DNA from: Rubritepida sp.
GTDB taxonomy: Bacteria > Pseudomonadota > Alphaproteobacteria > Acetobacterales > Acetobacteraceae
NCBI GenBank assembly: GCA_022843345.1
Contig: JALHNW010000019.1
Location: 1 to 14,750, forward strand
Length of the DNA stretch: 14,750 nucleotides
Direction of reading: 5' to 3'
This document shows positions 7,397 through 14,750 of this stretch, one piece after another; the first letter of the stretch is position 1, and every line of letters begins with the position of its first letter. The notes beneath the pieces are model-generated. The model saw only the letters and a program-made list of their open reading frames with translations. It made no database searches and was not told where the DNA came from. The translations under genes and the position numbers were made by a program.

Positions 7397-7795
7397 TCAG
7401 AACACGCGGCAGAGGACTTCGCCGCCAACATTGGCAGCGCGGGCCTCCGCATCGGACATCACGCCTCGCGGCGTGGACAGGATCTGGATGCCGAGCCCGT
7501 TGTAGAACTTCGGCAGCTCCTTGATCTTCGAATACACGCGGCGGCCAGGCTTCGAGACGCGGCTGATCTCCTTGATGGCGGGCTCGCCCTCGGAGTACTT
7601 CAGCTCGATCTCGATCTGGCTGATGCCGGTGCGGACCTCCTTCACCTGCCAGGCGCGGATGTAGCCCTCGCGCTTGAGGACCTCCAGCACGTCGCCCTTG
7701 AGGCGCGAGGCCGGGGCCACGCACTTGGTCTGGCGCGCGCCGTGCGCGTTGCGGATGCGGGTGAGCAGGTCGCCCAGCGGATCGGACATGGACAT
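7397..7795 (-). CDS. rpsH: 30S ribosomal protein S8 (uS8)
   Basis: 132 residues. Begins [20 protein letters not shown] and carries the uS8 C-terminal RNA-binding signature [25 protein letters not shown]. uS8 binds the central domain of 16S rRNA early in assembly; in E. coli it also represses the spc mRNA by binding near the L5 start, but whether this holds here cannot be told from sequence alone. Two in-frame ATGs (7795 and 7789) are possible; TAAGGAG is 8 bases from the first and 14 from the second, so 7795 is chosen. That ribosome binding site overlaps the rpsN stop codon (gap 12 bases). Confidence 0.98.
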   Translation of the reverse strand: MSMSDPLGDLLTRIRNAHGARQTKCVAPASRLKGDVLEVLKREGYIRAWQVKEVRTGISQIEIELKYSEGEPAIKEISRVSKPGRRVYSKIKELPKFYNGLGIQILSTPRGVMSDAEARAANVGGEVLCRVF

Positions 7796-7803
7796 GTGCC
7801 GGG

Positions 7804-7810
7804 CTCCTTA
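7804..7810 (-). promoter_or_regulatory. Ribosome binding site of rpsH overlapping the rpsN stop
   Basis: TAAGGAG on the minus strand contains the rpsN stop codon (TAA) and an AGGAG core, 8 bases before the rpsH ATG at 7795. The arrangement suggests re-initiation by ribosomes finishing rpsN and favours 7795 over the ATG at 7789. Confidence 0.8.
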
Positions 7811-8113
7811 CCAGCTCGCCTTGACCACGCCGGGGAGCTGGCCCTTGTTGGCCATGTCCCTCAGCATGTTCCGGCTGAGCTTGAACTTCCGGTAGTTGCC
7901 GCGCGGGCGGCCGGTGATCTCGCAGCGAAGGCGGATGCGCACCTTGGAGCCGTTGCGCGGCATCTGGGCGAGCTTCAGCGACGCCTCGAAGCGGTCCTCG
8001 ATCGGCGCCTCGCGGTCCATCACCACGGCCTTCAGCGCGGCGCGCTTCGGGGCATGGAGGGCGGACAACTTCTCGCGGCGCTTGTTCTTCTGGACAGAAG
8101 AGGTCTTGGCCAT
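7808..8113 (-). CDS. rpsN: 30S ribosomal protein S14, zinc-independent type (uS14)
   Basis: 101 residues, the long form of uS14. It has the basic lead [19 protein letters not shown], then the core [40 protein letters not shown], and the LPGVVKASW ending. Only one Cys is present (in [10 protein letters not shown]), so the CxxC zinc ribbon of the short uS14 form is missing, as expected for most Proteobacteria. uS14 is a late-assembling protein of the 30S head. It starts at ATG 8113, with AGGAG 12 bases upstream (a slightly long spacing), after a 59-base gap from rplE holding a GC hairpin. Confidence 0.98.
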   Translation of the reverse strand: MAKTSSVQKNKRREKLSALHAPKRAALKAVVMDREAPIEDRFEASLKLAQMPRNGSKVRIRLRCEITGRPRGNYRKFKLSRNMLRDMANKGQLPGVVKASW

Positions 8114-8137
8114 CTGGGGTCAGGTCTCCTGGAACAA

Positions 8138-8157
8138 GCGGGCCCTTCGAGGCCCGC
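8138..8157. other. GC hairpin between rplE and rpsN
   Basis: GCGGGCC (8138-8144) pairs with GGCCCGC (8151-8157) across a 6-base loop, in the 59-base rplE-rpsN gap. In the plus direction it is followed by CGTTTT, in the minus (gene) direction by TTGTTCC; neither is a strong T-run. It may stabilise the rplE 3' end, attenuate partially, or serve as a protein-binding element in the spc mRNA. No comparable hairpin is seen at the tightly packed junctions either side. Confidence 0.5.
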
Positions 8158-8172
8158 CGTTTTCCGGTTGAA

Positions 8173-8832
8173 TCAGTTGACGAACGGGAGGTCGAAGCCC
8201 TTCAGCAGGGCCTTGGCTTCCTTGTCCGTCTTCGCGGTCGTGACGAACACGATGTCCATGCCCCGGACCTGGTCAACCTTGTCGTAGTTGATCTCCGGGA
8301 ACACGATCTGCTCCTTCAGGCCGAGCGCGTAGTTGCCCTTGCCGTCGAAGCCGCGATGCCCCGGGATGCCGCGGAAGTCGCGCACGCGCGGCAGCGCGAT
8401 GGTGACCAGGCGATCCAGGAACTCGTACATGCGCGCCTTGCGGAGCGTCACCTTGCAGCCGATGGCCTGGCCCTCGCGGATCTTGAAGCCCGCGATCGCC
8501 TTCTTCGCCTTCGTCCGCACCGGCTTCTGGCCGGAGATGAGCGTCATGTCGGCCACCGCGGCGTCCAGCTTCTTCTGGTCGCCCGCGGCCTCGCCCACGC
8601 CCATGTTGATGACGATCTTCTCCAGCTTCGGCACTTCCATGACGTTGGAATAGCCGAACTCCTCCTGGAGCTTCGCCTTCACCACCTCGGCGTAGTGCTT
8701 CTGCAGCCGCGCCATCTCGGCGGGCGTCGCCACCGCGGCGCCGGCGGCTGCGGGGACCGCATCCACGCGACGGCCCGTGCTCTCGCCCTCGGCCGGCTTC
8801 TTCGCCGGCGCCTTGCCCTTGCTACCGCTCAT
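8173..8832 (-). CDS. rplE: 50S ribosomal protein L5 (uL5) with N-terminal extension
   Basis: 219 residues against about 179 for the usual uL5. The extra 40 at the start are Lys/Ala/Pro-rich ([18 protein letters not shown]...), and the standard domain opens at [20 protein letters not shown] (from residue 40). Family motifs follow: [36 protein letters not shown], and [19 protein letters not shown], then [17 protein letters not shown]. uL5 binds 5S rRNA and contacts P-site tRNA and S13. The long start is supported: it overlaps the rplX stop as ATGA, with GGTGAGGTG 8 bases upstream, whereas the internal ATG at 8715 has no such site. Confidence 0.97.
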   Translation of the reverse strand: MSGSKGKAPAKKPAEGESTGRRVDAVPAAAGAAVATPAEMARLQKHYAEVVKAKLQEEFGYSNVMEVPKLEKIVINMGVGEAAGDQKKLDAAVADMTLISGQKPVRTKAKKAIAGFKIREGQAIGCKVTLRKARMYEFLDRLVTIALPRVRDFRGIPGHRGFDGKGNYALGLKEQIVFPEINYDKVDQVRGMDIVFVTTAKTDKEAKALLKGFDLPFVN

Positions 8833-9149
8833 CGGTCGAGCACCTCACCAGACGCCTTCGCCACGCGGACCTTTTTCCCATCCTCCAGGATGCGGAAGCC
8901 CACGCGGGTCGGCTTGTCGCTCTTCGGGTCGATCAGCGCCAGGTTGGACAGGTCGATGCCCGCCTCCTTGGAGATGATGCCACCCGTCTCGCCCACCTTG
9001 CTCTGCTTGGTGTGCTTCTTGACCAGGTTCACGCCCTGCACGTAGGCGCGGTTGTCGTCCGGCAGCACGCGCAGCACCTCGCCGCGCTTGCCCTTGTCGC
9101 GGCCGGCCAGCACCTGCACCCGGTCGCCCTTCTTGATCTTGGCGGCCAT
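8829..9149 (-). CDS. rplX: 50S ribosomal protein L24 (uL24)
   Basis: 106 residues, normal length. The KOW motif is at the N-terminus ([20 protein letters not shown]), followed by [40 protein letters not shown] and a basic C-terminus with [18 protein letters not shown]. uL24 is an assembly-initiating protein of the large subunit near the exit tunnel. It starts two bases after the rplN stop with GGAGGTG upstream, and its stop overlaps the rplE start by 4 bases (ATGA), so coupling with rplE is expected. Confidence 0.98.
   Translation of the reverse strand: MAAKIKKGDRVQVLAGRDKGKRGEVLRVLPDDNRAYVQGVNLVKKHTKQSKVGETGGIISKEAGIDLSNLALIDPKSDKPTRVGFRILEDGKKVRVAKASGEVLDR
8841..8849 (-). promoter_or_regulatory. 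Ribosome binding site supporting the long rplE start
   Basis: GGTGAGGTG on the minus strand, inside the end of rplX, ends 8 bases before the rplE ATG at 8832. The alternative internal ATG (8715) is preceded by GCCGAG only. This is the main evidence that the extended L5 N-terminus is translated. Confidence 0.75.
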
Positions 9150-9151
9150 GC

Positions 9152-9520
9152 TTACAGCACCTCCGGGGCCAGCGAGATGATCTTCATGAACTTGCGCGCG
9201 CGCAGCTCACGCACCACCGGCCCGAAGATGCGCGTGCCGATCGGCTCGTTCTGCTTGTTGATCAGCACGGCCGCGTTGCGGTCGAAGCGGATCGCCGAGC
9301 CGTCGGGGCGGCGCACCGGGTAGGCGGTCCGCACGATGACCGCGCGCTCCACGGAACCCTTCTTCACCTTCCCGCGGGGAATCGCTTCCTTGACGGCGAC
9401 GACGATGATGTCGCCCACCGACGCGGTCTTCCGCTTGGAGCCGCCCAGCACCTTGATGCACTGCACCCGGCGCGCGCCGCTGTTGTCGGCGACGTCCAGG
9501 TTGGCTTCGACGCCGATCAT
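9152..9520 (-). CDS. rplN: 50S ribosomal protein L14 (uL14)
   Basis: 122 residues, exactly the family length. Conserved blocks are [47 protein letters not shown] and the C-terminal [20 protein letters not shown], leaving little doubt. uL14 lies at the subunit interface and contributes to bridges with 16S rRNA; it also contacts L19. The ATG overlaps the rpsQ stop by 4 bases (ATGA), with AAGGAG 8 bases upstream. In the E. coli layout this is the first gene of the spc operon, but here no gap or promoter separates it from the S10 cluster, so the two are probably one transcript. Confidence 0.99.
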   Translation of the reverse strand: MIGVEANLDVADNSGARRVQCIKVLGGSKRKTASVGDIIVVAVKEAIPRGKVKKGSVERAVIVRTAYPVRRPDGSAIRFDRNAAVLINKQNEPIGTRIFGPVVRELRARKFMKIISLAPEVL

Positions 9521-9783
9521 GCCTGCGCTCCTTCAGCGGCCAGGGCCGCGCCGTTGCGCTGCACGACTTCCCAGGCCTTGCGCTTGGAAATCGGCGGGCA
9601 CTCCTGGATGCTCACGACGTCGCCTTCCTTGCACAGGTTGGCCTCGTCATGGGCGGCGTACTTCTTGGAGCGCCGGATGAACTTCTTGTAGAGCGGATGC
9701 ATCACGCGACGTTCGACAAGGACGGTGACCGTCTTGTCCATCTTGTCGCTGACAACCCGCCCGGTGAGGACTCGCTTCGGCAT
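9517..9783 (-). CDS. rpsQ: 30S ribosomal protein S17 (uS17)
   Basis: 88 residues, starting [20 protein letters not shown], with [19 protein letters not shown] and the [20 protein letters not shown] block that marks uS17's OB-fold. It binds the 5' domain of 16S rRNA and is one of the primary assembly proteins. I chose the ATG at 9783, with GAGGAG 10 bases upstream (9794-9799, overlapping the rpmC stop). A TTG at 9801 in frame would give a six-residue lead absent from the family. A short Ala-rich tail closes the protein. Its stop overlaps the rplN start. Confidence 0.98.
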   Translation of the reverse strand: MPKRVLTGRVVSDKMDKTVTVLVERRVMHPLYKKFIRRSKKYAAHDEANLCKEGDVVSIQECPPISKRKAWEVVQRNGAALAAEGAQA

Positions 9784-9797
9784 CGGCCGTGGTCTCC

Positions 9798-10013
9798 TCA
9801 AGCCTTCGCTTGGTTGGCGGCCGCGCGCACGCGCTCGGCCAGGATGGTCTTCACGCGGGCGATGTCGCGGCGCACGGCCTTGATACGCCCCGTGCCCTCC
9901 AGCTGGCCGGTGGCCCGCTGGAAACGGAGGTTGAACTGCTCCTTCCGCAGATCGATGAGCATCCCGGACAGCTCGTCCGGAGTCTTCGCGCGGATATCCA
10001 CGATCTTGGTCAT
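9798..10013 (-). CDS. rpmC: 50S ribosomal protein L29 (uL29)
   Basis: 71 residues, two helices. [20 protein letters not shown] and the [20 protein letters not shown] signature (in part), then [19 protein letters not shown], are typical uL29. The protein sits next to L23 at the tunnel exit and forms part of the docking site for nascent-chain factors. It starts 4 bases after the rplP stop with GGAGG 9 bases upstream. The C-terminal Ala/Arg-rich end slightly exceeds E. coli's 63 residues. Confidence 0.98.
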   Translation of the reverse strand: MTKIVDIRAKTPDELSGMLIDLRKEQFNLRFQRATGQLEGTGRIKAVRRDIARVKTILAERVRAAANQAKA

Positions 10014-10017
10014 CGGA

Positions 10018-10440
10018 TCAAGCCTCCGCCGCGCCGAGGCGCGTCACGATCTTCGTCTTGATCGGCAGCTTCGCCGCGCCGAGGCCCAGGGCCTCCTTCG
10101 CGATGTCCGTGCCGACGCCGTCGATCTCGAACATGATGCGGCCGGGCTTCACCCGGGCCACCCAGAACTCGGGCGCACCCTTGCCCGAGCCCATGCGGAC
10201 CTCGGCCGGCTTGGTCGAGACCGGCACGTCCGGGAAGATGCGGATCCACACCCGGCCCTGGCGCTTCATGGCACGCGTGATCGCGCGGCGGGCCGCCTCG
10301 ATCTGCCGCGCGGTCACGCGCTCGGGCTCCAGGGCCTTCAGGCCGAAGCCGCCGAAGGTCAGGGTGAAGCCGCCCTTGGCAACGCCCTTGATCCGGCCCT
10401 TGTGGGCCTTGCGGTACTTGGTTCGCTTAGGCTGCAGCAT
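10018..10440 (-). CDS. rplP: 50S ribosomal protein L16 (uL16)
   Basis: 140 residues. It starts [20 protein letters not shown] and carries the motifs [40 protein letters not shown] and [20 protein letters not shown]. uL16 organises the A-site region and is one of the last large-subunit proteins to join. The Arg at 82 (AEVRMG) is the position equivalent to E. coli Arg81, which is hydroxylated there; whether the enzyme exists here is unknown. ATG start with an AAGG-type ribosome binding site in the 11-base gap after rpsC. Confidence 0.99.
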   Translation of the reverse strand: MLQPKRTKYRKAHKGRIKGVAKGGFTLTFGGFGLKALEPERVTARQIEAARRAITRAMKRQGRVWIRIFPDVPVSTKPAEVRMGSGKGAPEFWVARVKPGRIMFEIDGVGTDIAKEALGLGAAKLPIKTKIVTRLGAAEA

Positions 10441-10451
10441 TGTTCTCTACC

Positions 10452-11129
10452 TTACCGCTGCGGCGCCTGGTCATGCGCCCGGCGGTCCTGCGCCATCGGG
10501 TCATGCGCCATGATCTCGCCCTTGAAGATCCACACCTTCACGCCGCAGGTGCCGTAGGTGGTCTTCGCCGTCGCCACGCCGTAGTCGATGTCCGCGCGTA
10601 GCGTGTGCAGCGGCACCCGCCCCTCGCGGTACCACTCCAGCCGCGCGATCTCGGCCCCACCCAGGCGCCCGCCGCAGTTGATGCGGATGCCCAGCGCGCC
10701 GAGGCGCATGGCCGACTGCACGGCGCGCTTCATCGCGCGGCGGAAGGCCACGCGGCGCTCCAGCTGCTGCGCGATGCTCTCGGCCACCAGCGTGGAGTCC
10801 AGCTCCGGCTTGCGGATCTCGAGGATGTTCAGCGACACCTCGGCCCCGGCCTTCGCCGACAGCTCCTTGCGAAGCGTGTCGATGTCGGCACCCTTCTTGC
10901 CGATCACGACGCCCGGGCGGGCGGCGTGGATCGTCACGCGCGGCTTCTTCGCCGGACGCTCGATCACCACCTTCGCGATGCCGGCGGACTTCAGCCGCTC
11001 CTTCAGCATGTCGCGCAGCTTGACGTCGGCGTGCAGCAGCTTGGCGTAGTCGCGCCCGGCGTACCAACGGCTGTCCCAGGTGCGGTTGATGCCGAGGCGC
11101 AGGCCGATCGGATTGACTTTGTGACCCAT
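10452..11129 (-). CDS. rpsC: 30S ribosomal protein S3 (uS3)
   Basis: 225 residues. The N-terminus [20 protein letters not shown] is definitive. A type-II KH RNA-binding domain follows (about 38-106) with the loop [20 protein letters not shown], and the C-terminal domain has [37 protein letters not shown] and [17 protein letters not shown]. uS3 lines the mRNA entry tunnel with S4 and S5 and has helicase-related activity in E. coli. The tail after GEI is short, charged and partly repetitive (see findings). The ATG is one base past the rplV stop, with GGAGG inside rplV. Confidence 0.99.
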   Translation of the reverse strand: MGHKVNPIGLRLGINRTWDSRWYAGRDYAKLLHADVKLRDMLKERLKSAGIAKVVIERPAKKPRVTIHAARPGVVIGKKGADIDTLRKELSAKAGAEVSLNILEIRKPELDSTLVAESIAQQLERRVAFRRAMKRAVQSAMRLGALGIRINCGGRLGGAEIARLEWYREGRVPLHTLRADIDYGVATAKTTYGTCGVKVWIFKGEIMAHDPMAQDRRAHDQAPQR

Positions 11130-11130
11130 G

Positions 11131-11529
11131 TTACGCGGCCTCCGCCTTCGGTGCTTCCACCTGCTGCTCCGCCACCACGATCTTCAGGTGGGAGAACCAC
11201 TTCTCGATGCGCGACGACTTGCCGCGGCCACGGGCGTGGAAGCGCTTCATCACCATCGCGCGGCCCACCTCGGCGCGGGCCACCACGAGGCGGTCCACGT
11301 CGAGCTGGTGGTTGTTCTCGGCATTGGCGATGGCGCTCTCGAGCGTCTTTTTCACCGTCTGCGCGATGCGGCGCTTGCTGAAGGTCAGCGTGGCGATCGC
11401 CGTCTGCGCCGGGGCGCCGCGGATCATCCCGGCGACCAAGTTCAGCTTGCGGGGGCTGACATGGATGTTCAGCGTGACGGCCTGCGCCTCGGTATCGGCG
11501 AGGCCGCGGGCATGCTTCGGCTTGCTCAT
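11131..11529 (-). CDS. rplV: 50S ribosomal protein L22 (uL22)
   Basis: 132 residues. Core motifs are [20 protein letters not shown] (tunnel-proximal fold), [20 protein letters not shown], and the C-terminal [20 protein letters not shown], which includes the Arg-rich hairpin end. uL22's extended loop lines the peptide exit tunnel beside L4 and is a macrolide resistance site; no unusual change is visible. I chose the ATG at 11529; a codon at 11568 would add an Arg-rich lead lying inside rpsS. The gap to rpsS is one base and the ribosome binding site is weak, suggesting reliance on coupling. A 20-residue acidic/Ala tail ends the protein. Confidence 0.98.
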   Translation of the reverse strand: MSKPKHARGLADTEAQAVTLNIHVSPRKLNLVAGMIRGAPAQTAIATLTFSKRRIAQTVKKTLESAIANAENNHQLDVDRLVVARAEVGRAMVMKRFHARGRGKSSRIEKWFSHLKIVVAEQQVEAPKAEAA

Positions 11530-11530
11530 C

Positions 11531-11809
11531 TCAGCCCCGCTTCGCCTTCTTGTCCGCCGAGTGCCCACCGAAGGTGCGCGTCGGCGAGAACTCGCCCAGC
11601 TTGTGGCCGACCATGTTCTCCGACACCTGCACGGGCAGGAACTTCCGCCCGTTGTAGACGCCGAAGACCAGGCCGACGAACTGCGGCAAGATGGTGGAAC
11701 GGCGCGACCAGGTCTTGATGACCTCGTTGCGGGTCGAGGCGCGTGCGGCCTCGGCCTTGCCCAGGAGGTAGCCGTCCACGAACGGCCCTTTCCAGACGCT
11801 GCGCGGCAT
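11531..11809 (-). CDS. rpsS: 30S ribosomal protein S19 (uS19)
   Basis: 92 residues, the exact family length. It starts [20 protein letters not shown] and has the signatures [40 protein letters not shown] and [20 protein letters not shown]. uS19 binds 16S rRNA in the head with S13 and contacts L5-linked bridge elements. The ATG at 11809 follows the rplB stop by 5 bases with AAGGG 9 bases upstream. The open frame continues well upstream across rplB, but only this start gives a uS19 N-terminus. Confidence 0.99.
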   Translation of the reverse strand: MPRSVWKGPFVDGYLLGKAEAARASTRNEVIKTWSRRSTILPQFVGLVFGVYNGRKFLPVQVSENMVGHKLGEFSPTRTFGGHSADKKAKRG

Positions 11810-11814
11810 AGCGG

Positions 11815-12651
11815 TCAGCCCTTCGTCGCGTTGCGGCGGCGCACGATGCTGCGATCCGTCCGCTTGTTGTTGCGGGTCTTGGCGCCCTTGGTGGGCTTGC
11901 CCCAAGGCGTCACCGGGTGGCGGCCGCCCGAGGTGCGGCCTTCGCCGCCGCCATGCGGGTGGTCGACCGGGTTCATCGTCACGCCGCGGTTGTGCGGCTT
12001 GCGGCCCATCCAGCGAGAGCGGCCGGCCTTGCCGAGCTGCTGGTTGCTGTTGTCCGGGTTGGACACGGCGCCGATGGAGGCGATGCACTCCGCACGCACG
12101 GTGCGCAGCTCGCCCGACATCAGCTTGATCTGCGCCAGGCCGGCATCCTTGCCGACCAGCTGCGCGAAGGTGCCGGCGGAACGCGCCACCTTGGCGCCCG
12201 CGCCCGGCTTCAGCTCGATGTTGTGGATCACCGTGCCGACCGGGATCGCGCCCAGCGGCATGGCGTTGCCAGGCTTGATGTCGGCCTTGTCACCGGCCAC
12301 CACCACGTCGCCCGCCTTCATGCGCTGCGGCGCGATGATGTAGGCCAGCTCGCCGTCCTGGTACTTCAGGAGCGCGATGAACGCCGTGCGGTTCGGGTCG
12401 TACTCCAGCCGCTCGACGGTCGCCGGCACGCCCCACTTGGCGCGGCGCTTGAAGTCCACCATCCGGTAGGACTGCTTGTGCCCGCCCCCACGGAAGCGCA
12501 CGGTGATGCGGCCATGGCTGTTGCGGCCGCCCGAGTGCGACTTGCCCTCGGTCAGGCCCTTCACCGGCGCGCCCTTCCACAGGGCGGAGCGGTTGATCAG
12601 CACCGTGCCGCGAAGGCTCGGCGTGACCGGGTTGAAGTTCTTCAGCGCCAT
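11815..12651 (-). CDS. rplB: 50S ribosomal protein L2 (uL2)
   Basis: 278 residues, normal for uL2. It begins [20 protein letters not shown], and has [20 protein letters not shown] and IDFKRRK-type ([20 protein letters not shown]) blocks. The C-terminal hallmark [20 protein letters not shown] follows (223-242), with His231 at the position of the E. coli His229 implicated in peptidyl-transferase centre function. uL2 is among the oldest ribosomal proteins and bridges to 16S rRNA. It lies 4 bases after rplW; the ribosome binding site is weak, so coupling to rplW is likely. Confidence 0.99.
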   Translation of the reverse strand: MALKNFNPVTPSLRGTVLINRSALWKGAPVKGLTEGKSHSGGRNSHGRITVRFRGGGHKQSYRMVDFKRRAKWGVPATVERLEYDPNRTAFIALLKYQDGELAYIIAPQRMKAGDVVVAGDKADIKPGNAMPLGAIPVGTVIHNIELKPGAGAKVARSAGTFAQLVGKDAGLAQIKLMSGELRTVRAECIASIGAVSNPDNSNQQLGKAGRSRWMGRKPHNRGVTMNPVDHPHGGGEGRTSGGRHPVTPWGKPTKGAKTRNNKRTDRSIVRRRNATKG

Positions 12652-12655
12652 GGCG

Positions 12656-12991
12656 TTACGAGAGCCCCGTCGTCAGATCAATGCTCTGCCCGGGGGCGAG
12701 CTTGACCATGGCCTTCTTCCAATCCGAGCGCTGGCCGGGACGGCCCTTGAAGCGCTTGGTCTTGCCCTTCATCACCAGCGTGTTCACCGCGGCGACGGAG
12801 ACGTTGAACAGGCCTTCGACGGCCTGCTTGATCTCCGGCTTCGTGGCGTCCAGCGTGACGCGAAACACGTACTGGCCCTGCTCGGTCAGCATGGTGGCCT
12901 TCTCGGTCACCAGCGGCGACAGCACCACTTGGTACATGCGCTCCTTGCCGATCGGCTTGGCCGCCGGCGGCTTGCTCACGGTCGCGCTCAT
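12656..12991 (-). CDS. rplW: 50S ribosomal protein L23 (uL23)
   Basis: 111 residues. After an 18-residue lead, [20 protein letters not shown] opens the family domain, followed by [40 protein letters not shown] and the [20 protein letters not shown] loop. uL23 surrounds the tunnel exit and is the main docking site for trigger factor and SRP. The ATG at 12991 overlaps the rplD stop by 4 bases (ATGA) and has AAGGAG 8 bases upstream, so the lead is probably translated even though Met19 could also begin a shorter, E. coli-like form. Confidence 0.98.
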   Translation of the reverse strand: MSATVSKPPAAKPIGKERMYQVVLSPLVTEKATMLTEQGQYVFRVTLDATKPEIKQAVEGLFNVSVAAVNTLVMKGKTKRFKGRPGQRSDWKKAMVKLAPGQSIDLTTGLS

Positions 12992-13608
12992 GCCAGGCGC
13001 TCCTTCAGGGCTTCCACGCCGGCCCGCGTCACGACGAGCACGTCATGGTTCAGGATGTCGTAGACGTTGGCACCCGCGGTCGGCAGCGCGTCCATCCCGG
13101 GGATGTTGCGCAGCACGCGGATGAAGTTGGCGTCCACCGCGGCGTCGATGACCAGCGCCTTGGACCAGCCCAGCGCCTTCACCTGCTTCGCCATGGCGGA
13201 GGTCTTCGCACCCTCGGCCGCGGTCGCGGCGTCGAGGACGACGAGTTTGCCGTCCGCCGCCTTCTGCGACAGCGCGGAGATCAGGCCCAGGCGCCGCACC
13301 TTCTTGTTCAGCGAGTAGCCATGGTCGCGCACGACGGGGCCGTGCACCACGCCGCCCTTGCGGAACTGCGGGGCGCGCAGCGAGCCCTGGCGGGCCGAGC
13401 CCGTGCCTTTCTGCCGGTACGGCTTCTTGGTCGTGCCGGAGACCTCGCCCATGCCCTTGGCCTTGTGCGTGCCGGCCCGGCGCTTGGCGAGCTGCCAGTG
13501 CACCACGCGCGCCATGATGTCGGCGCGCGGGGGAACCGCGAAGATCTCGTCCGGAAGCTCGATCTCGCCGCTCGCGGCGTTGTCGAGGCTGATGACGTTC
13601 ACCTGCAT
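12988..13608 (-). CDS. rplD: 50S ribosomal protein L4 (uL4)
   Basis: 206 residues. It starts [20 protein letters not shown] and holds the [40 protein letters not shown] extended loop that reaches the exit tunnel, then [20 protein letters not shown] and a C-terminal [21 protein letters not shown] stretch (in part). In E. coli uL4 also represses the S10 operon through its leader, which here would lie outside the window upstream of rpsJ or tuf. The ATG at 13608 is preferred over a codon at 13647 that would add an Arg-rich lead; GAGGAA overlaps the rplC stop just upstream. Confidence 0.98.
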   Translation of the reverse strand: MQVNVISLDNAASGEIELPDEIFAVPPRADIMARVVHWQLAKRRAGTHKAKGMGEVSGTTKKPYRQKGTGSARQGSLRAPQFRKGGVVHGPVVRDHGYSLNKKVRRLGLISALSQKAADGKLVVLDAATAAEGAKTSAMAKQVKALGWSKALVIDAAVDANFIRVLRNIPGMDALPTAGANVYDILNHDVLVVTRAGVEALKERLA

Positions 13609-13618
13609 CGTCTGTTCC

Positions 13619-14302
13619 TCAGGCCGTCGCCGCGGGGAAGGGCGCATCGGCCGGGCGCGCGCGCTTCACCGCGTCGCGCACCAGCACGTAGCCGCCCGTC
13701 GCACCCGGCACCGCGCCCTTGATGAGCAGCAGGCCGCGCTCGACGTCGTGCCCGGCGATCACCAGGTTCTGCGTCGTGATGCGCTCCACGCCCAGGTGGC
13801 CGGCCATCTTCTTGTTCTTGAAGGTCTTGCCCGGGTCCTGGCGGTTGCCGGTGGAGCCGAGCGAGCGGTGCGAGATGGACACGCCGTGCGACGCCTCGAG
13901 GCCGGCGAAGTTCCAGCGCTTCATGCCGCCCTGGAAGCCTTTGCCCTTTGACGTGCCCGTGATGTCCACGCGCTGGCCCTTGACGAAGTGCTCCACGGTC
14001 AGCGTCGTGCCAGGCGCCACGGCCGCATCGGCCGAGACGCGGAACTCCGCCACCTTGGCCGGCGCCTCGACGCCCGCCTTGGCGAAGTGGCCGCGGTTGG
14101 GCTTGGAGACGTTCTTCGCCTTGGCGGTGCCGAAGCCGATCTGCAGGGCGGCGTAGCCGTCCTTCTCCTCGGTGCGCTGCGCCACGACGCGCACGGCGTC
14201 GAGGTGAAGCAGCGTCACCGGGGTGGACGAGCCGTCCTCGTTGAAGACGCGGGACATGCCGAGCTTGCGCGCGATCAGCCCCGTGCGGGTCTGGATGGCC
14301 AT
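13619..14302 (-). CDS. rplC: 50S ribosomal protein L3 (uL3)
   Basis: 227 residues. Starts [20 protein letters not shown]; the core carries [40 protein letters not shown] and [20 protein letters not shown]. The Gln at 155 (NRQDPGK) corresponds to the glutamine methylated by PrmB in E. coli. uL3 initiates large-subunit assembly and its loop reaches the peptidyl-transferase centre. ATG start 10 bases after the rpsJ stop, with GAGGA overlapping that stop codon. The Ala/Pro-rich end (about 215-227) is a little longer than in E. coli. Confidence 0.99.
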   Translation of the reverse strand: MAIQTRTGLIARKLGMSRVFNEDGSSTPVTLLHLDAVRVVAQRTEEKDGYAALQIGFGTAKAKNVSKPNRGHFAKAGVEAPAKVAEFRVSADAAVAPGTTLTVEHFVKGQRVDITGTSKGKGFQGGMKRWNFAGLEASHGVSISHRSLGSTGNRQDPGKTFKNKKMAGHLGVERITTQNLVIAGHDVERGLLLIKGAVPGATGGYVLVRDAVKRARPADAPFPAATA

Positions 14303-14312
14303 GGCCGGGTCC

Positions 14313-14621
<309 letters not shown>

Positions 14622-14632
14622 GGTCCGCTGCC

Positions 14633-14750
<118 letters not shown>

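Noticed and set aside
8138..8163. Plus-strand intrinsic terminator at the rplE-rpsN hairpin (stem followed by CGTTTT).
   Set aside because: No plus-strand gene ends nearby and the T-run is short, so termination in that direction has no evident use.

Overview
The window is a ribosomal protein super-operon (the S10, spc and alpha gene clusters joined end to end) read entirely from the minus strand. It runs from the 3' end of a tuf gene at the right edge to rplQ and an intrinsic terminator at the left. DNA is very GC-rich, with G or C at nearly every third codon position. The gene order (tuf, S10...secY, adk, S13, S11, rpoA, L17), the lack of infA, rpmJ and rpsD, and the family features of the proteins point to an alphaproteobacterium. 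A Bug/TctC-like protein end next door and the S3 and L5 tails suggest Acetobacteraceae (Roseomonas-like), but that family-level call is inference.

Right to left on the minus strand: tuf (partial), rpsJ, rplC, rplD, rplW, rplB, rpsS, rplV, rpsC, rplP, rpmC, rpsQ (S10 cluster); rplN, rplX, rplE, rpsN, rpsH, rplF, rplR, rpsE, rpmD, rplO, secY, adk (spc cluster); rpsM, rpsK, rpoA, rplQ (alpha cluster). Most neighbours are 0-20 bases apart or overlap by 1, 4 or 8 bases, so translational coupling is expected. Only four gaps exceed 50 bases within the cluster: rplE-rpsN, rplO-secY, adk-rpsM and rpoA-rplQ. Each holds one or two strong GC hairpins without a T-run in the reading direction, which makes them candidates for RNA processing, attenuation or regulatory sites rather than simple terminators. 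A canonical terminator follows rplQ.

At the left edge two plus-strand genes converge on that terminator. One is the C-terminal end of a probable tripartite-tricarboxylate-type (Bug) solute-binding protein. The other overlaps it by 8 bases and is a small exported protein of unknown function with a faint resemblance to Ivy-type lysozyme inhibitors.

Together the cluster supplies about half of the ribosomal proteins, the RNA polymerase alpha subunit, the Sec translocon channel and adenylate kinase, a growth-rate-linked housekeeping unit. No stretch longer than 152 bases lacks a gene. I found no mobile element, CRISPR array, tRNA or rRNA, and no convincing sign of a previously undescribed system. 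The items worth a second look are small: the intergenic hairpins, the extended L5 and S5 N-termini, the S3 tail and the exported hypothetical protein.
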